DNA of 64,000 nucleotides, taken from the NCBI RefSeq assembly GCF_035982055.1, contig NZ_CP108427.1, positions 8,121,001-8,185,000 on the forward strand. Reading direction: 5' to 3'. Made by a program: the position numbers and the translations under genes. This DNA is from Streptomyces sp. NBC_01288 (GTDB lineage Bacteria > Actinomycetota > Actinomycetes > Streptomycetales > Streptomycetaceae). Below, piece by piece: positions 1 to 7,564 of this stretch. The notes under the pieces are model-generated. The model was given only the letters and a program-made list of their open reading frames with translations, searched no databases and was not told the DNA's origin. How positions within the stretch are numbered: position 1 is the first letter of the stretch; every line of letters begins with the position of its first letter.

Positions 1-374
1 CCGAGGATCTGGCGCGCCCGCCCGACGACCCGTTCGTCGCGCACGAGGCGCGCGAACACCTCGCTGATCCGGTGCACCTCGAAGACGGACCGGATCTCCT
101 TGGACTTCGACTCGATGATCGACCGCTCGTCGGCCCGGATCGCCGGGTCCGTGACGAGACGCTCCAACTCCCGCCGGTAGACGTCGACTTCGTCGTCCCG
201 CAGGAGTTCCTGCATGGAGAGGAAGCCGTCGCGCTCGAACGCCTGGAGGTCGGCCGTCGGGATCGGCCCCGGGGTGTCGGGGGAGCCCCAGACGACGGGG
301 TCCTTGCGCGGGGCGGACACCTCGGTGGTGCCGCGGCTGGGGTACAGGTCGGTGACGCTGGTGACGGTGGTCAT
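1..374 (-). CDS. ectD: Ectoine hydroxylase, N-terminal part, cut by the window edge
   Basis: EctD is a non-heme iron, 2-oxoglutarate-dependent dioxygenase that converts ectoine to 5-hydroxyectoine in the cytoplasm. About 124 codons of the roughly 300 usual are visible. They include the family's N-terminal half with the stretch FERDGFLSMQELL and a PDTPGPIPTADL segment before it, but the iron-binding HxD...H triad lies outside the window. The ATG at 374 is five bases after the ectC stop, so it is the last gene of an ectA-ectB-ectC-ectD operon. Identity rests on the visible N-terminus and on operon position. Confidence 0.92.
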   Translation of the reverse strand, partial: MTTVTSVTDLYPSRGTTEVSAPRKDPVVWGSPDTPGPIPTADLQAFERDGFLSMQELLRDDEVDVYRRELERLVTDPAIRADERSIIESKSKEIRSVFEVHRISEVFARLVRDERVVGRARQIL

Positions 375-379
375 GCTCG

Positions 380-784
380 TCACACCTCCTCGGGTTCGGT
401 CAGCAGCGGGTAGACGCCGTTCTCGTCGTGGTCCTCCCGTCCGGTGACGGGCGGATTGAAGACACAGACGCAGCGGAAGTCCTCCTTGATCCGCATCGTG
501 TGCCGCTCGTGGCCGTCGAGGAGGTACATGGTCCCGGGCGTGATCGTGTACGTCTGCCCGGTCTCGTCGTCGGTGAGTTCGGCGTGGCCCTCGACGCAGA
601 CGACGGCCTCGATGTGGTTCGCGTACCACATCGACGTCTCGGTACCCGCGTAGAGGACGGTCTCGTGCACCGAGAAACCGACCCGCTCCTTGGCGAGGAC
701 GATGCGCTTGCTCTCCCAGGTGCCGGACGCGGCCTTGATGTGCCGGTCGGTGCCTTCGAGTTCCTTGAACGAACGAACAATCAC
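380..784 (-). CDS. ectC: L-ectoine synthase
   Basis: EctC closes N-gamma-acetyl-diaminobutyrate to ectoine by water loss, the third step of compatible-solute synthesis. The 134-residue length is normal for this cupin enzyme. The N-terminus MIVRSFKELEGTDRHI is characteristic. The cupin barrel carries Glu59 (ANHIEAVV), Tyr87 (GTMYLLDG) and His92/His95, which by position match the metal and substrate ligands of the family. The start is GTG at 784, with GGAGG about 12 bases upstream. It follows ectB by 46 bases and precedes ectD by five, so the genes are co-transcribed. Confidence 0.97.
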   Translation of the reverse strand: MIVRSFKELEGTDRHIKAASGTWESKRIVLAKERVGFSVHETVLYAGTETSMWYANHIEAVVCVEGHAELTDDETGQTYTITPGTMYLLDGHERHTMRIKEDFRCVCVFNPPVTGREDHDENGVYPLLTEPEEV

Positions 785-830
785 GGTGTGGTGACGCCTC
801 CTTGACGCAGTATCAGATAGGAATGTCGGG

Positions 831-2102
831 TCAGGCGGTCTCGCGTACGGCGCGGGCGAGGATGCTCAGCCCCTCGTCCAGTTCTTCGGGGGTGATGGTC
901 AGCGCGGGGAGGAGTTTCACGACCTCGCTCTGCGGGCCCGACGTCTCGACGAGCAGGCCGAGTTCGAAGGCGCGGGCGCTGATCCGGCCGGCGCGCTCGG
1001 GGTCCTTGAACTCGATGCCCCAGACCAGGCCGCGGCCCCGGTACTCCTTGATGTCGGCGAGGTTCTCCTCGGTGATGGAGATCAGTCCCTGCTCGACCCG
1101 CTCACCGCGGGCCCGGGTCTGCTTCTCCATCGCGGAACCGTCCGCCCAGTACGTCTCCAGGGCGGCGGTGGCGGTGACGAACGCCGGGTTGTTGCCGCGG
1201 AAGGTGCCGTTGTGCTCGCCCGGCTCCCAGATGTCCAGCTCCGGCTTGAACAGGCACAGCGACATCGGAAGGCCGTAGCCGCTGATGGACTTGGACACGG
1301 TGACGATGTCCGGGACGACGCCCGACTCCTCGAAGGAGAAGAACGCGCCGGTGCGGCCGCAGCCCATCTGGATGTCGTCGACGATCAGCAGCATGTCCTG
1401 GCGCTCGCACAACTCGGCCAGCGCGCGCAGCCATTCGGGGCGGGCGACGTTGATGCCGCCCTCGCCCTGCACGGACTCGACGATCACGGCGGCGGGCTTG
1501 TTGAGGCCGGAGCCCTGGTCCTCCAACAGCCGCTCGAACCACAGGAAGTCGGGGACCTTGCCGTCGAAGTAGTTGTCGAACGGCATCGGCGTCCCGTGCA
1601 CCAGCGGGATGCCGGCGCCGGCCCGCTTGAAGGCGTTGCCGGTCACGGCGAGCGAGCCGAGCGACATGCCGTGGAAGGCGTTGGTGAACGACACGATCGA
1701 CTCGCGGCCCTTCACCTTCCGCGCCAACTTCAGTGCGGACTCAACGGCGTTGGTGCCGGTCGGGCCCGGGAACATGACCTTGTACGGCAGGTCGCGCGGC
1801 CGTAGCACCAGGTCCTGGAAGGTCTCCAGGAACGCGCGCTTCGCACTGGTCGACATGTCGAGCCCGTGCGTGACGCCGTCCCGCTCCAGGTAGTCGATCA
1901 ACGCCCGTTTCAGGACAGGGTTGTTGTGCCCGTAGTTCAGCGAGCCGGCGCCCGCGAAGAAGTCGAGGTAGGCGTGGCCGTCCTCGTCGTACATACGGCT
2001 GCCCCGGGCCCGGTCGAAGACGGTGGGCCAGGCGCGGCAGTAGCTGCGGACCTCGGACTCCAGGGTCTCGAAGACGCTGAGATCGGGCTGGGTGATGGTC
2101 AC
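831..2102 (-). CDS. ectB: Diaminobutyrate--2-oxoglutarate transaminase
   Basis: EctB makes L-2,4-diaminobutyrate from aspartate semialdehyde, with glutamate as amino donor, and is the entry step of ectoine synthesis. The 423-residue class III aminotransferase has the PLP-binding lysine at K271 (TVSKSISGYGLPMS), the VDDIQMGCGRTG motif at about 241-252 and the substrate-site FFAGAGSLNYGHN near 48-60. The GTG start at 2102 has GAGGAG upstream. About 100 bases separate it from ectA. That spacer holds a short duplicated GCCGTCAGAG segment but no clear terminator, so one operon is likely. Confidence 0.97.
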   Translation of the reverse strand: MTITQPDLSVFETLESEVRSYCRAWPTVFDRARGSRMYDEDGHAYLDFFAGAGSLNYGHNNPVLKRALIDYLERDGVTHGLDMSTSAKRAFLETFQDLVLRPRDLPYKVMFPGPTGTNAVESALKLARKVKGRESIVSFTNAFHGMSLGSLAVTGNAFKRAGAGIPLVHGTPMPFDNYFDGKVPDFLWFERLLEDQGSGLNKPAAVIVESVQGEGGINVARPEWLRALAELCERQDMLLIVDDIQMGCGRTGAFFSFEESGVVPDIVTVSKSISGYGLPMSLCLFKPELDIWEPGEHNGTFRGNNPAFVTATAALETYWADGSAMEKQTRARGERVEQGLISITEENLADIKEYRGRGLVWGIEFKDPERAGRISARAFELGLLVETSGPQSEVVKLLPALTITPEELDEGLSILARAVRETA

Positions 2103-2203
2103 GCGAATCGCTCCTCGGGGTGGGGGGTGAGGGGGTGCGGGGTGTGGCGGGAAGTCTGGGGAACCGGCCGGGAGCCGTCAGAGACTCCACCGGCGGAGGG
2201 CCG

Positions 2204-2710
2204 TCAGAGGCTCAACGGGCCGATGCGGTACAGCACTTCGGGGTCGTGCGGTCCGTCCGGGAAGTCACCGGCCTCGAAGAGGACCGTGCGTTCGACGGTG
2301 GCGCCGTGGCGTTCGGCGTACGACGTGAAGAGGCGCTCGGAGGCGGTGTTGCCGGGCGTGATCGTGGTCTCGATCGCGGTCACCCCGTAGTCGCCGGAGA
2401 CCCGCTCGGTGAGTCCGTCGAGCAGCCGTGCCGCCAGCCCGCGACCGCGCTGCGCGGCGTCGACGGCCACCTGCCACACGAGCAGGGTGCCCGGCCGGTC
2501 CGGCGGCACGTACCCGGTGACGAAGCCGACCGGCTCCCCGCGCTCGTCCCGCACGACGGCGGAGGTACCGGCGAAGTCCCGGCACCACAGCAGATAGCTG
2601 TACGACGAGTTCAGGTCGAGGGCGTTCGAGTCCTTGGCAATACGCCACAACGCGGCGCCGTCGGCCACCGTGGGGCGGTCGATGTGCAGGTCTGCTTGGG
2701 TGGCAGTCAT
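2204..2710 (-). CDS. ectA: L-2,4-diaminobutyrate N-gamma-acetyltransferase
   Basis: EctA transfers acetyl from acetyl-CoA to the gamma-amino group of diaminobutyrate. This 168-residue GNAT protein has the acetyl-CoA loop QRGRGLA at 87-93 and the family signature NALDLNSSYSYLLWCRDF at 29-46. The frame stays open upstream to 2839, but ATG at 2710 gives the normal length and the usual start of homology. No Shine-Dalgarno sequence precedes it. A TAAATT hexamer lies eight bases before the ATG, so a leaderless transcript is possible. It is the first gene of the ect operon. Confidence 0.95.
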   Translation of the reverse strand: MTATQADLHIDRPTVADGAALWRIAKDSNALDLNSSYSYLLWCRDFAGTSAVVRDERGEPVGFVTGYVPPDRPGTLLVWQVAVDAAQRGRGLAARLLDGLTERVSGDYGVTAIETTITPGNTASERLFTSYAERHGATVERTVLFEAGDFPDGPHDPEVLYRIGPLSL

Positions 2711-2988
2711 GCGAATTGAATTTACCGAGGGAAATTCTAAATTGCATGGAGGGATGGGGTTACGTCTGAGGCGGTGCTGTGTTATCACGCGTGCGAGGGA
2801 GCATGCTATGTACTGCTTTGACCCGCAGATAAAGGGCAAAACGGGTGACCTGTGTAACGGGTCACAAGGGTGTAACCCTCACGAGATCTACGCGAATTAT
2901 TTGCGTTTGGGTGCGCTGAAATCGGGCAGAAGAATATGGGAAGCTGCCCGTAAAGACGGCGATAAAATTCCCGGGAATTATATCGAAA
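2711..2988 (-). promoter_or_regulatory. ectABCD control region with several inverted repeats
   Basis: This stretch between the DinB-fold gene and ectA is clearly richer in A+T than its surroundings. It contains GAATTT/AAATTC (2718-2737, eight-base spacer), GTGACC/GGTCAC (2845-2865), GTGTAAC twice, 18 bases apart (2852 and 2870), CGGGCAG/CTGCCCG (2923-2950) and the perfect palindrome AATTCCCGGGAATT (2966-2979). The last two may terminate the upstream gene; the others sit where activator or repressor sites for ectA would be expected. Which of them act is inference. Confidence 0.6.
2861..2876 (-). promoter_or_regulatory. Candidate GlnR box upstream of ectA
   Basis: The sequence GTCAC-N6-GTAAC matches the actinobacterial GlnR consensus gTnAC-N6-GaAAC at nine of its ten defined positions (GTAAC for GAAAC in the second half). 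It lies about 150 bases upstream of the ectA start. GlnR is reported to repress ectABCD in Streptomyces coelicolor, so the placement makes sense. A second GTAAC half-site lies seven bases upstream at 2854. No binding evidence is available here. Confidence 0.4.
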
Positions 2989-3513
2989 TTAGGCTCCGGT
3001 GACGCCGTCGATGCTTTCCCGAAGGATGTCGGCGTGACCGTTGTGCCGCGCGTACTCCTCGACCAGATGAATCAGCACCCACCGCAGACTGACCTCGCCC
3101 CCGGCCATCGGCCCGTCCGGGATCCGCCCGAGATCGTCCAGTGCGAGCCCCACACAGTGCTCCTGCCCGCGCGCGACCTCCCGCCGCCACACGGCCAGCG
3201 CCTCGTCCATCCCGCGCCCGGGTTCGAGGGCATACCCGTCCTCGCTGCCGTACACCGTCGGCACGTCGAGCCCGAACACCCGCTGGAACCAGTTCCGTTC
3301 GACCTCGGCGAGATGCTGGACCAGGCCGAGTAACGTCAACGAGGAGGGCGCGGCCGCCGCGAGCCGCACCTGTGCGTCGTCCAGACCGGCGCACTTCAAT
3401 TCCAGCGTGGCGCGATGAAACCCGAGCCAGCTTTCGAGCATGGGGCGTTCGGCGCCCGTCATGGCGGGGAAGGGGCGGCCGTCGGGGAGCGTCTGGGGCG
3501 TGTCAGTGGTCAT
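2989..3513 (-). CDS. DinB-fold (DUF664) protein, probable thiol-dependent transferase family
   Basis: A 174-residue four-helix DinB-fold protein of the DUF664 group, which is related to mycothiol- or bacillithiol-dependent enzymes. The family's three metal-ligand histidines fit the H of LVQHLAEVERNWF and the two of EEYARHNGHADILRE. Conserved elements include the N-terminal TLPDGRPFPAMTGAERPML and W in LRWVLIHLVEEY. ATG at 3513 was chosen because homology begins there. An ATG at 3525 and a start at 3582 remain open, and none has a good ribosome site. The substrate is unknown. Confidence 0.8.
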   Translation of the reverse strand: MTTDTPQTLPDGRPFPAMTGAERPMLESWLGFHRATLELKCAGLDDAQVRLAAAAPSSLTLLGLVQHLAEVERNWFQRVFGLDVPTVYGSEDGYALEPGRGMDEALAVWRREVARGQEHCVGLALDDLGRIPDGPMAGGEVSLRWVLIHLVEEYARHNGHADILRESIDGVTGA

Positions 3514-3599
3514 GCGGGGGAGCATGGCATGAGGGTTCGGTTCCGCGTGGGTGCCCGTTGCGTCAGGTCCGGCGCCTTCCAACGCAGGCCGGCATGACT

Positions 3600-3668
3600 C
3601 AGCCCGTCCGGCGTTTGAGGACGAGGCCCCTTCAGGGCCGATCGGGGGTCTGGGGGCGGAACCCCCAG
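3600..3668. repeat. Streptomyces intergenic repeat, copy 1
   Basis: A 69-base element beginning CAGCCCGTCCGGCGTTTGAG and ending in CCCCCAG. It is nearly identical to 18695-18764. It folds into two hairpins, GGCCC/GGGCC and CTGGGGG/CCCCCAG. I recall this element as very common between Streptomyces genes. Here it lies in the gap before the 3' end of the aminotransferase gene, where it could act as a terminator. Confidence 0.85.
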
Positions 3669-3686
3669 CACCACCTCAGCCCACGA

Positions 3687-4787
3687 CTACCGCCACGTGC
3701 TTTCGACGGCGGACCGCGCGCTCTCCGGGTCCACCGACACCCCCTGCTCCGCCAGCGCCGCGCCCAGCGCTGCCAAGGAGCTCTGTACCGCCCCCACCGT
3801 CGCGTCCACCCCGTAGTGGTTGACCCGGATCATCTCCTTCGCCAGGGCACCCCCACCGGCGGCCAGCGGCAGGGCCGGGTCCGAGGACAGGGCCCTTGCC
3901 ACCAGCTCCGAGGCCACGACACCCGGAGGTGTCCTGAGCGTCGTAGCGACCGGTGCGGCCTCAGCGGCAGCGTGGACGTACGGTTCGAGGCCGCCGCCCA
4001 GGGCGAGCGCGCCCGCGCGCGTCGCCGCCGCCGCGGTCGCGTGGCGGCGCATCAGCACATCCAGGCCCTCCGACTCGATGCGCTCCACGCACGCCTCCAG
4101 CGCGAGCATCTCCAACTGGGCCGGTGCGTGCGGCAGCGTCGTGCGGCCGGCGTCGGTCCAGCGGTCCCTCCAGTCGAGGAGGGAGAGGTACGAGCGGCGC
4201 GGGGCCCCGGGGTTGGCCGTCATACGGGCCCACGCCCGCGCGCTCACCGACACCGCCGACACACCCGCCGGGCCGCCCATCGCCTTCTGCGCGCCGATCA
4301 CACACAGGTCGACACCCCACGCGTCCGGCAGCACCGGCTCCGCGCCGATGGACGCCACCGCGTCGAGGTAGAAGATCGCGCCGTGCGCGCGCACGATCTC
4401 GCCGATCTCCGCGACCGGGTTGGTGTTGCCGGTCGCGGCCTCGGCGTGGACGAGGGACACGAAGTCGATCTCGGGGTGCTCGGCGAAGGCCTCCCGGATC
4501 TGGTCGGCGGTCACCGCCGTGTGGAACGGCACCGCGAGATCGATCACCTCGGCACCGCAGTCCCGCAGCCAGTTCCCGAAGGTCTGCCCGTAGGGGCCGG
4601 TGACGACGTTCAGCGCGAGCGTGCCCGGCCCCGCCGTCGAACGGATCGCGCCCTCCAGCGGCAGCAGCGCCTCGCCCTGCATGATCACGACATCCTGCTC
4701 GGTGCCGAGCAGCCGGGCCACCCGGTCCTCGATCGAGGCGAAGTGCGCGGCGCTCAGCGGGGCCAGGTCGAGGAAGGGGTGGGTCAT
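3687..4787 (-). CDS. Class V aminotransferase (alanine-glyoxylate aminotransferase-like)
   Basis: A 366-residue PLP-dependent enzyme of fold type I, class V. Markers are the FYLDAVASIG aspartate at D142, the PLP lysine K168 in VIGAQKAMGGPAG, and the VTGPYGQTFGNWL loop at 62-74. The family moves amino groups between small amino acids and glyoxylate or pyruvate; the true substrate is not visible. The start at 4787 was chosen for family length; the open frame extends to 5159 without similarity. It diverges from an amino-acid ABC transporter, so the two may share a substrate. Confidence 0.85.
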   Translation of the reverse strand: MTHPFLDLAPLSAAHFASIEDRVARLLGTEQDVVIMQGEALLPLEGAIRSTAGPGTLALNVVTGPYGQTFGNWLRDCGAEVIDLAVPFHTAVTADQIREAFAEHPEIDFVSLVHAEAATGNTNPVAEIGEIVRAHGAIFYLDAVASIGAEPVLPDAWGVDLCVIGAQKAMGGPAGVSAVSVSARAWARMTANPGAPRRSYLSLLDWRDRWTDAGRTTLPHAPAQLEMLALEACVERIESEGLDVLMRRHATAAAATRAGALALGGGLEPYVHAAAEAAPVATTLRTPPGVVASELVARALSSDPALPLAAGGGALAKEMIRVNHYGVDATVGAVQSSLAALGAALAEQGVSVDPESARSAVESTWR

Positions 4788-4954
4788 GGCGGTGCTCTTT
4801 CGCTCGCGGGGAGGGACGGGGAGAGGGGCCGGGAGGGACTGGGGGAGGGGTCGGGCCGGACGGTCCTGATCGACGGAGATGAGCGTAACCGGCGACTTCT
4901 TAGCCCGGACGGCCCCCTGGTCACCGTTCCGGGTGAGCGGCCCGCCCAACCCCT

Positions 4955-4980
4955 CCGAATAATCGGAACCCATAGTTCCG
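4955..4980 (+). promoter_or_regulatory. Overlapping inverted repeats ahead of the transporter operon
   Basis: CGGAAC-CCATA-GTTCCG (4964-4980) ends four bases before the AGGAGG ribosome site of the binding-protein gene. CCGA-ATAA-TCGG (4955-4966) overlaps it. CATAGT inside the first repeat resembles a -10 hexamer. Such symmetry next to a promoter suggests an operator, but no regulator is identified. Confidence 0.35.
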
Positions 4981-4995
4981 TCACAGGAGGCCTCC

Positions 4996-5847
4996 GTGAA
5001 CACGCTCCTCGGCCGCCGGTCCCGCACCCTGGCCGCCACCACCGCGACGGCCGCACTCGCCCTCGTCCTCGCGGCCGGCTGCACGTCGAGCGACAGCGGC
5101 TCGAAGACCGCCGCCGGTGGCGTCGAACTCGTCAAGGCCGGCCAACTCACCACCTGCACCCACCTGCCCTACCCGCCCTTCCAGTCCGAGATCGACGGCA
5201 AAGTACAGGGCTTCGACGTCTCCCTCATCGACCTGGTCGCCAAGAACCTCGGCGTGAAGCAGACGATCCTCGACACCCCCTTCGAGAACTTCAAGACCGG
5301 CGCCTTCCTCAACGCCGACGAGTGCGACCTGGCCGCCGCAGGCATGACCATCACCGCCGAGCGCAAGAAGAACGTCGACTTCTCCGACCCGTACTTCGAC
5401 GCCACCCAGGCCGTCCTCGTCGACAGGAAGAGCGGGATCACCTCCCTCGCCGACGTGAAGACCAAGGGCAAGAAGCTCGGCGCCCAGGCGCAGACCACCG
5501 GCGAGGACTACGCCAAGAGCAAGGGCTTCGACCCCGTCTCCTTCGAGTCCTCCGACGCCGTCCTCAACGGCCTGCGCACCGGCCAGGTCCAGGCCGTCAT
5601 CATCGACTACCCGGTCGTCCAGGGCTGGCTCAAGACCAAGGCCAACGCCGACGCCTTCAAGGTCGTCGACAACCTCAACACCGGTGAGCAGTACGGCTTC
5701 ACGGTCAAGAAGGGCAACACGAAACTCCTCGCCGCCATCAACAAGGCCATCAAGGACGCGAAGGCCGACGGCACGTACAAGAAGCTCTACGAGAAGTGGA
5801 TCGGCCCCTACGACGCCTCGGCCACCGCCTCTCCGTCGGCCTCATGA
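4996..5847 (+). CDS. ABC transporter substrate-binding lipoprotein, polar amino-acid type
   Basis: A 283-residue solute-binding protein of family 3. A lipoprotein signal ends in LAAGC with Cys29 as the lipidation site, so it is tethered outside the membrane. The ligand domain follows, with the FDVSLIDLVAKNLGVKQ and VDFSDPYFDATQAVL motifs typical of polar amino-acid binders. The GTG start has AGGAGG six bases upstream. It overlaps the permease gene by ATGA and forms a three-gene import operon with it and the ATPase. Ligand identity (arginine, glutamate, cystine or similar) cannot be read from the sequence. Confidence 0.93.
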   Translation: MNTLLGRRSRTLAATTATAALALVLAAGCTSSDSGSKTAAGGVELVKAGQLTTCTHLPYPPFQSEIDGKVQGFDVSLIDLVAKNLGVKQTILDTPFENFKTGAFLNADECDLAAAGMTITAERKKNVDFSDPYFDATQAVLVDRKSGITSLADVKTKGKKLGAQAQTTGEDYAKSKGFDPVSFESSDAVLNGLRTGQVQAVIIDYPVVQGWLKTKANADAFKVVDNLNTGEQYGFTVKKGNTKLLAAINKAIKDAKADGTYKKLYEKWIGPYDASATASPSAS

Positions 5848-6683
5848 CCGGCGACACCGCGGACCCCCGACTCCAGCCCAGGAGACAGGGGTTGAGCAGA
5901 CGTCAGCGGCGCAGGCTGTCCCAAGGCGTGCAGTACGCCGTCTTCGCCGCCGTCGTGATCGTCTTCGCGGTCACCGCCGACTGGGGCCGCCTGAAGAACC
6001 AGTTCGCACAGTGGAGCATCGCCAAGCAGATGTTCCCCGACGTCATCACCCTGGCGTTGAAGAACACCGTGCTCTACACCCTGTCGGGCTTCGTCTTCGG
6101 ACTCGTCCTCGGCATGGTCGTCGCGCTGATGCGACTGTCGTCGGTAGGCCCCTACCGCTGGCTCGCCGGGATCTACATCGAGATCTTCCGCGGCCTGCCC
6201 GCCCTGCTGATCTTCATCTTCGTCGGCGTCGCCGTGCCCCTCGCCTTCCCCGGCACGGAGATCGTCGGCGGCACGTACGGCAAGGTCGCCCTCGCGCTCG
6301 GCCTGGTGTCGGCCGCGTACATGGCGGAGACGATCCGCGCGGGCATCCAGGCGGTGCCCAAAGGGCAGTTGGAGGCGGCCCGTTCGCTCGGGTTCTCCCA
6401 GGCGCGGGCCATGGTGTCGATCATCGTCCCGCAGGCGTTCCGGATCATCCTCCCGCCGCTGACCAACGAACTCGTCCTCCTCTTCAAGGACTCCTCCCTG
6501 GTCCTGTTCCTCGGCGTCACCCTGGAGGAACGCGAACTCTCCAAATACGGTCGGGACTTGGCGAGTACGACAGCCAACTCCACCCCGATCCTGGTGGCCG
6601 GCCTGTGCTACCTCCTGGTCACGATCCCGCTGAGCTTCGTGGTCCGCCGCATGGAGACGAAGACGGGGGAGGCGGTCCGGTGA
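5844..6683 (+). CDS. ABC transporter permease, HisM/GlnP type
   Basis: A 279-residue integral membrane protein with an arginine-rich cytoplasmic N-terminus (13-26) and several hydrophobic segments. The EAA loop EAARSLGFSQARAM begins at residue 177, where the ATPase docks. The ATG start overlaps the binding-protein stop (ATGA), and its own stop overlaps the ATPase start (GTGA), so translation of all three is coupled. Only one permease gene is present, so it probably works as a homodimer. Confidence 0.94.
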   Translation: MTGDTADPRLQPRRQGLSRRQRRRLSQGVQYAVFAAVVIVFAVTADWGRLKNQFAQWSIAKQMFPDVITLALKNTVLYTLSGFVFGLVLGMVVALMRLSSVGPYRWLAGIYIEIFRGLPALLIFIFVGVAVPLAFPGTEIVGGTYGKVALALGLVSAAYMAETIRAGIQAVPKGQLEAARSLGFSQARAMVSIIVPQAFRIILPPLTNELVLLFKDSSLVLFLGVTLEERELSKYGRDLASTTANSTPILVAGLCYLLVTIPLSFVVRRMETKTGEAVR

Positions 6684-7474
6684 ACCGCGGTCCGGTCACG
6701 GGCACTCCGGAGATCCAAGTCCGCGGCCTGCACAAGTCGTTCGGCACCAACGAGGTGCTGCGCGGCATCGACCTGGAGATCGGCCAGGGCGAGGTCGTGT
6801 GCGTCATCGGCCCCTCCGGCTCCGGCAAGTCGACCCTCCTACGCTGCGTGAACCTCCTCGAAGAACCCACCCAGGGACGGGTGTTCGTCGGCGGCACCGA
6901 GATCACCGACCCCGATGTCGACATCGACGCCGTACGCCGCCGTATCGGCATGGTCTTCCAGCAGTTCAACCTCTTCCCGCACCTCACCGTCACCGAGAAC
7001 CTCACCCTGCCCCAACGGAGGGTCCTGCGCCGCGACAAGACGGAGGCGGCGAAGGTCGCCGCCGAGAACCTCCGCCGCGTAGGTCTGTCGGAGAAGGCCG
7101 CCGCCTACCCCGCCTCCCTCTCCGGCGGCCAGCAGCAACGCGTGGCGATCGCAAGGGCGTTGGCGATGGGCCCCGAGGTGATGTTGTTCGACGAACCGAC
7201 GTCGGCACTCGACCCCGAGCTGGTCGGAGACGTGCTCGCGGTCATGCGGATGCTCGCGAACGAGGGCATGACGATGATGGTCGTCACCCACGAGATGACG
7301 TTCGCGCGTGAGGTGGCCGACAGGGTGGTGTTCATGGACGCGGGGTTGATCGTCGAGGAGGGCACTCCGGACCGGGTGATCGGCGACCCGCAGCACGACC
7401 GCACCCGCCACTTCTTGTCGAGGCTCCTGGAGCCCGCGATGGCTGAAGTACAGGACGAGGAAAGCACCCCCTAA
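6680..7474 (+). CDS. ABC transporter ATP-binding protein, polar amino-acid type
   Basis: A 264-residue ATPase that powers the import system. Walker A GPSGSGKS is at 44-51, the Q-loop FQQFNLFPHLTV near 93, the signature LSGGQQQR at 147-154, Walker B LFDEPTSALDP at 169-179, and the switch histidine in VVTHEMTFA. These match the GlnQ/HisP subfamily. The GTG start overlaps the permease stop. A CCCC-TAAA-GGGG hairpin spans the stop codon, and a Streptomyces repeat starts directly after it. Confidence 0.95.
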   Translation: MNRGPVTGTPEIQVRGLHKSFGTNEVLRGIDLEIGQGEVVCVIGPSGSGKSTLLRCVNLLEEPTQGRVFVGGTEITDPDVDIDAVRRRIGMVFQQFNLFPHLTVTENLTLPQRRVLRRDKTEAAKVAAENLRRVGLSEKAAAYPASLSGGQQQRVAIARALAMGPEVMLFDEPTSALDPELVGDVLAVMRMLANEGMTMMVVTHEMTFAREVADRVVFMDAGLIVEEGTPDRVIGDPQHDRTRHFLSRLLEPAMAEVQDEESTP

Positions 7475-7542
7475 AGGGGCGCGGGGCTGTGTCGATGTGC
7501 GGCTCCGCCGCGTGGGCGCGACCAGCCACAACGGACCCGCAC
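7475..7542. repeat. Streptomyces intergenic repeat, AGGGGCGCGG type
   Basis: A 68-base element starting AAGGGGCGCGGGGCTGTG and ending CCAGCCACAACGGACCCGCA. I recall this sequence as another very frequent Streptomyces intergenic element. It includes the hairpin GCGG-CTCCG-CCGC and begins at the stop codon of the ATPase gene. It is a probable terminator or processing site between the transporter operon and the amidohydrolase. Confidence 0.75.
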
Positions 7543-7564
7543 TCGACGAACTATCGTGCGTCCC

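Noticed and set aside
3141..5687. Very long plus-strand open frame opposite the aminotransferase
   Set aside because: It is an arginine/proline-rich shadow of real genes, caused by GC-rich third positions, and overlaps genes on both strands with clear domains.
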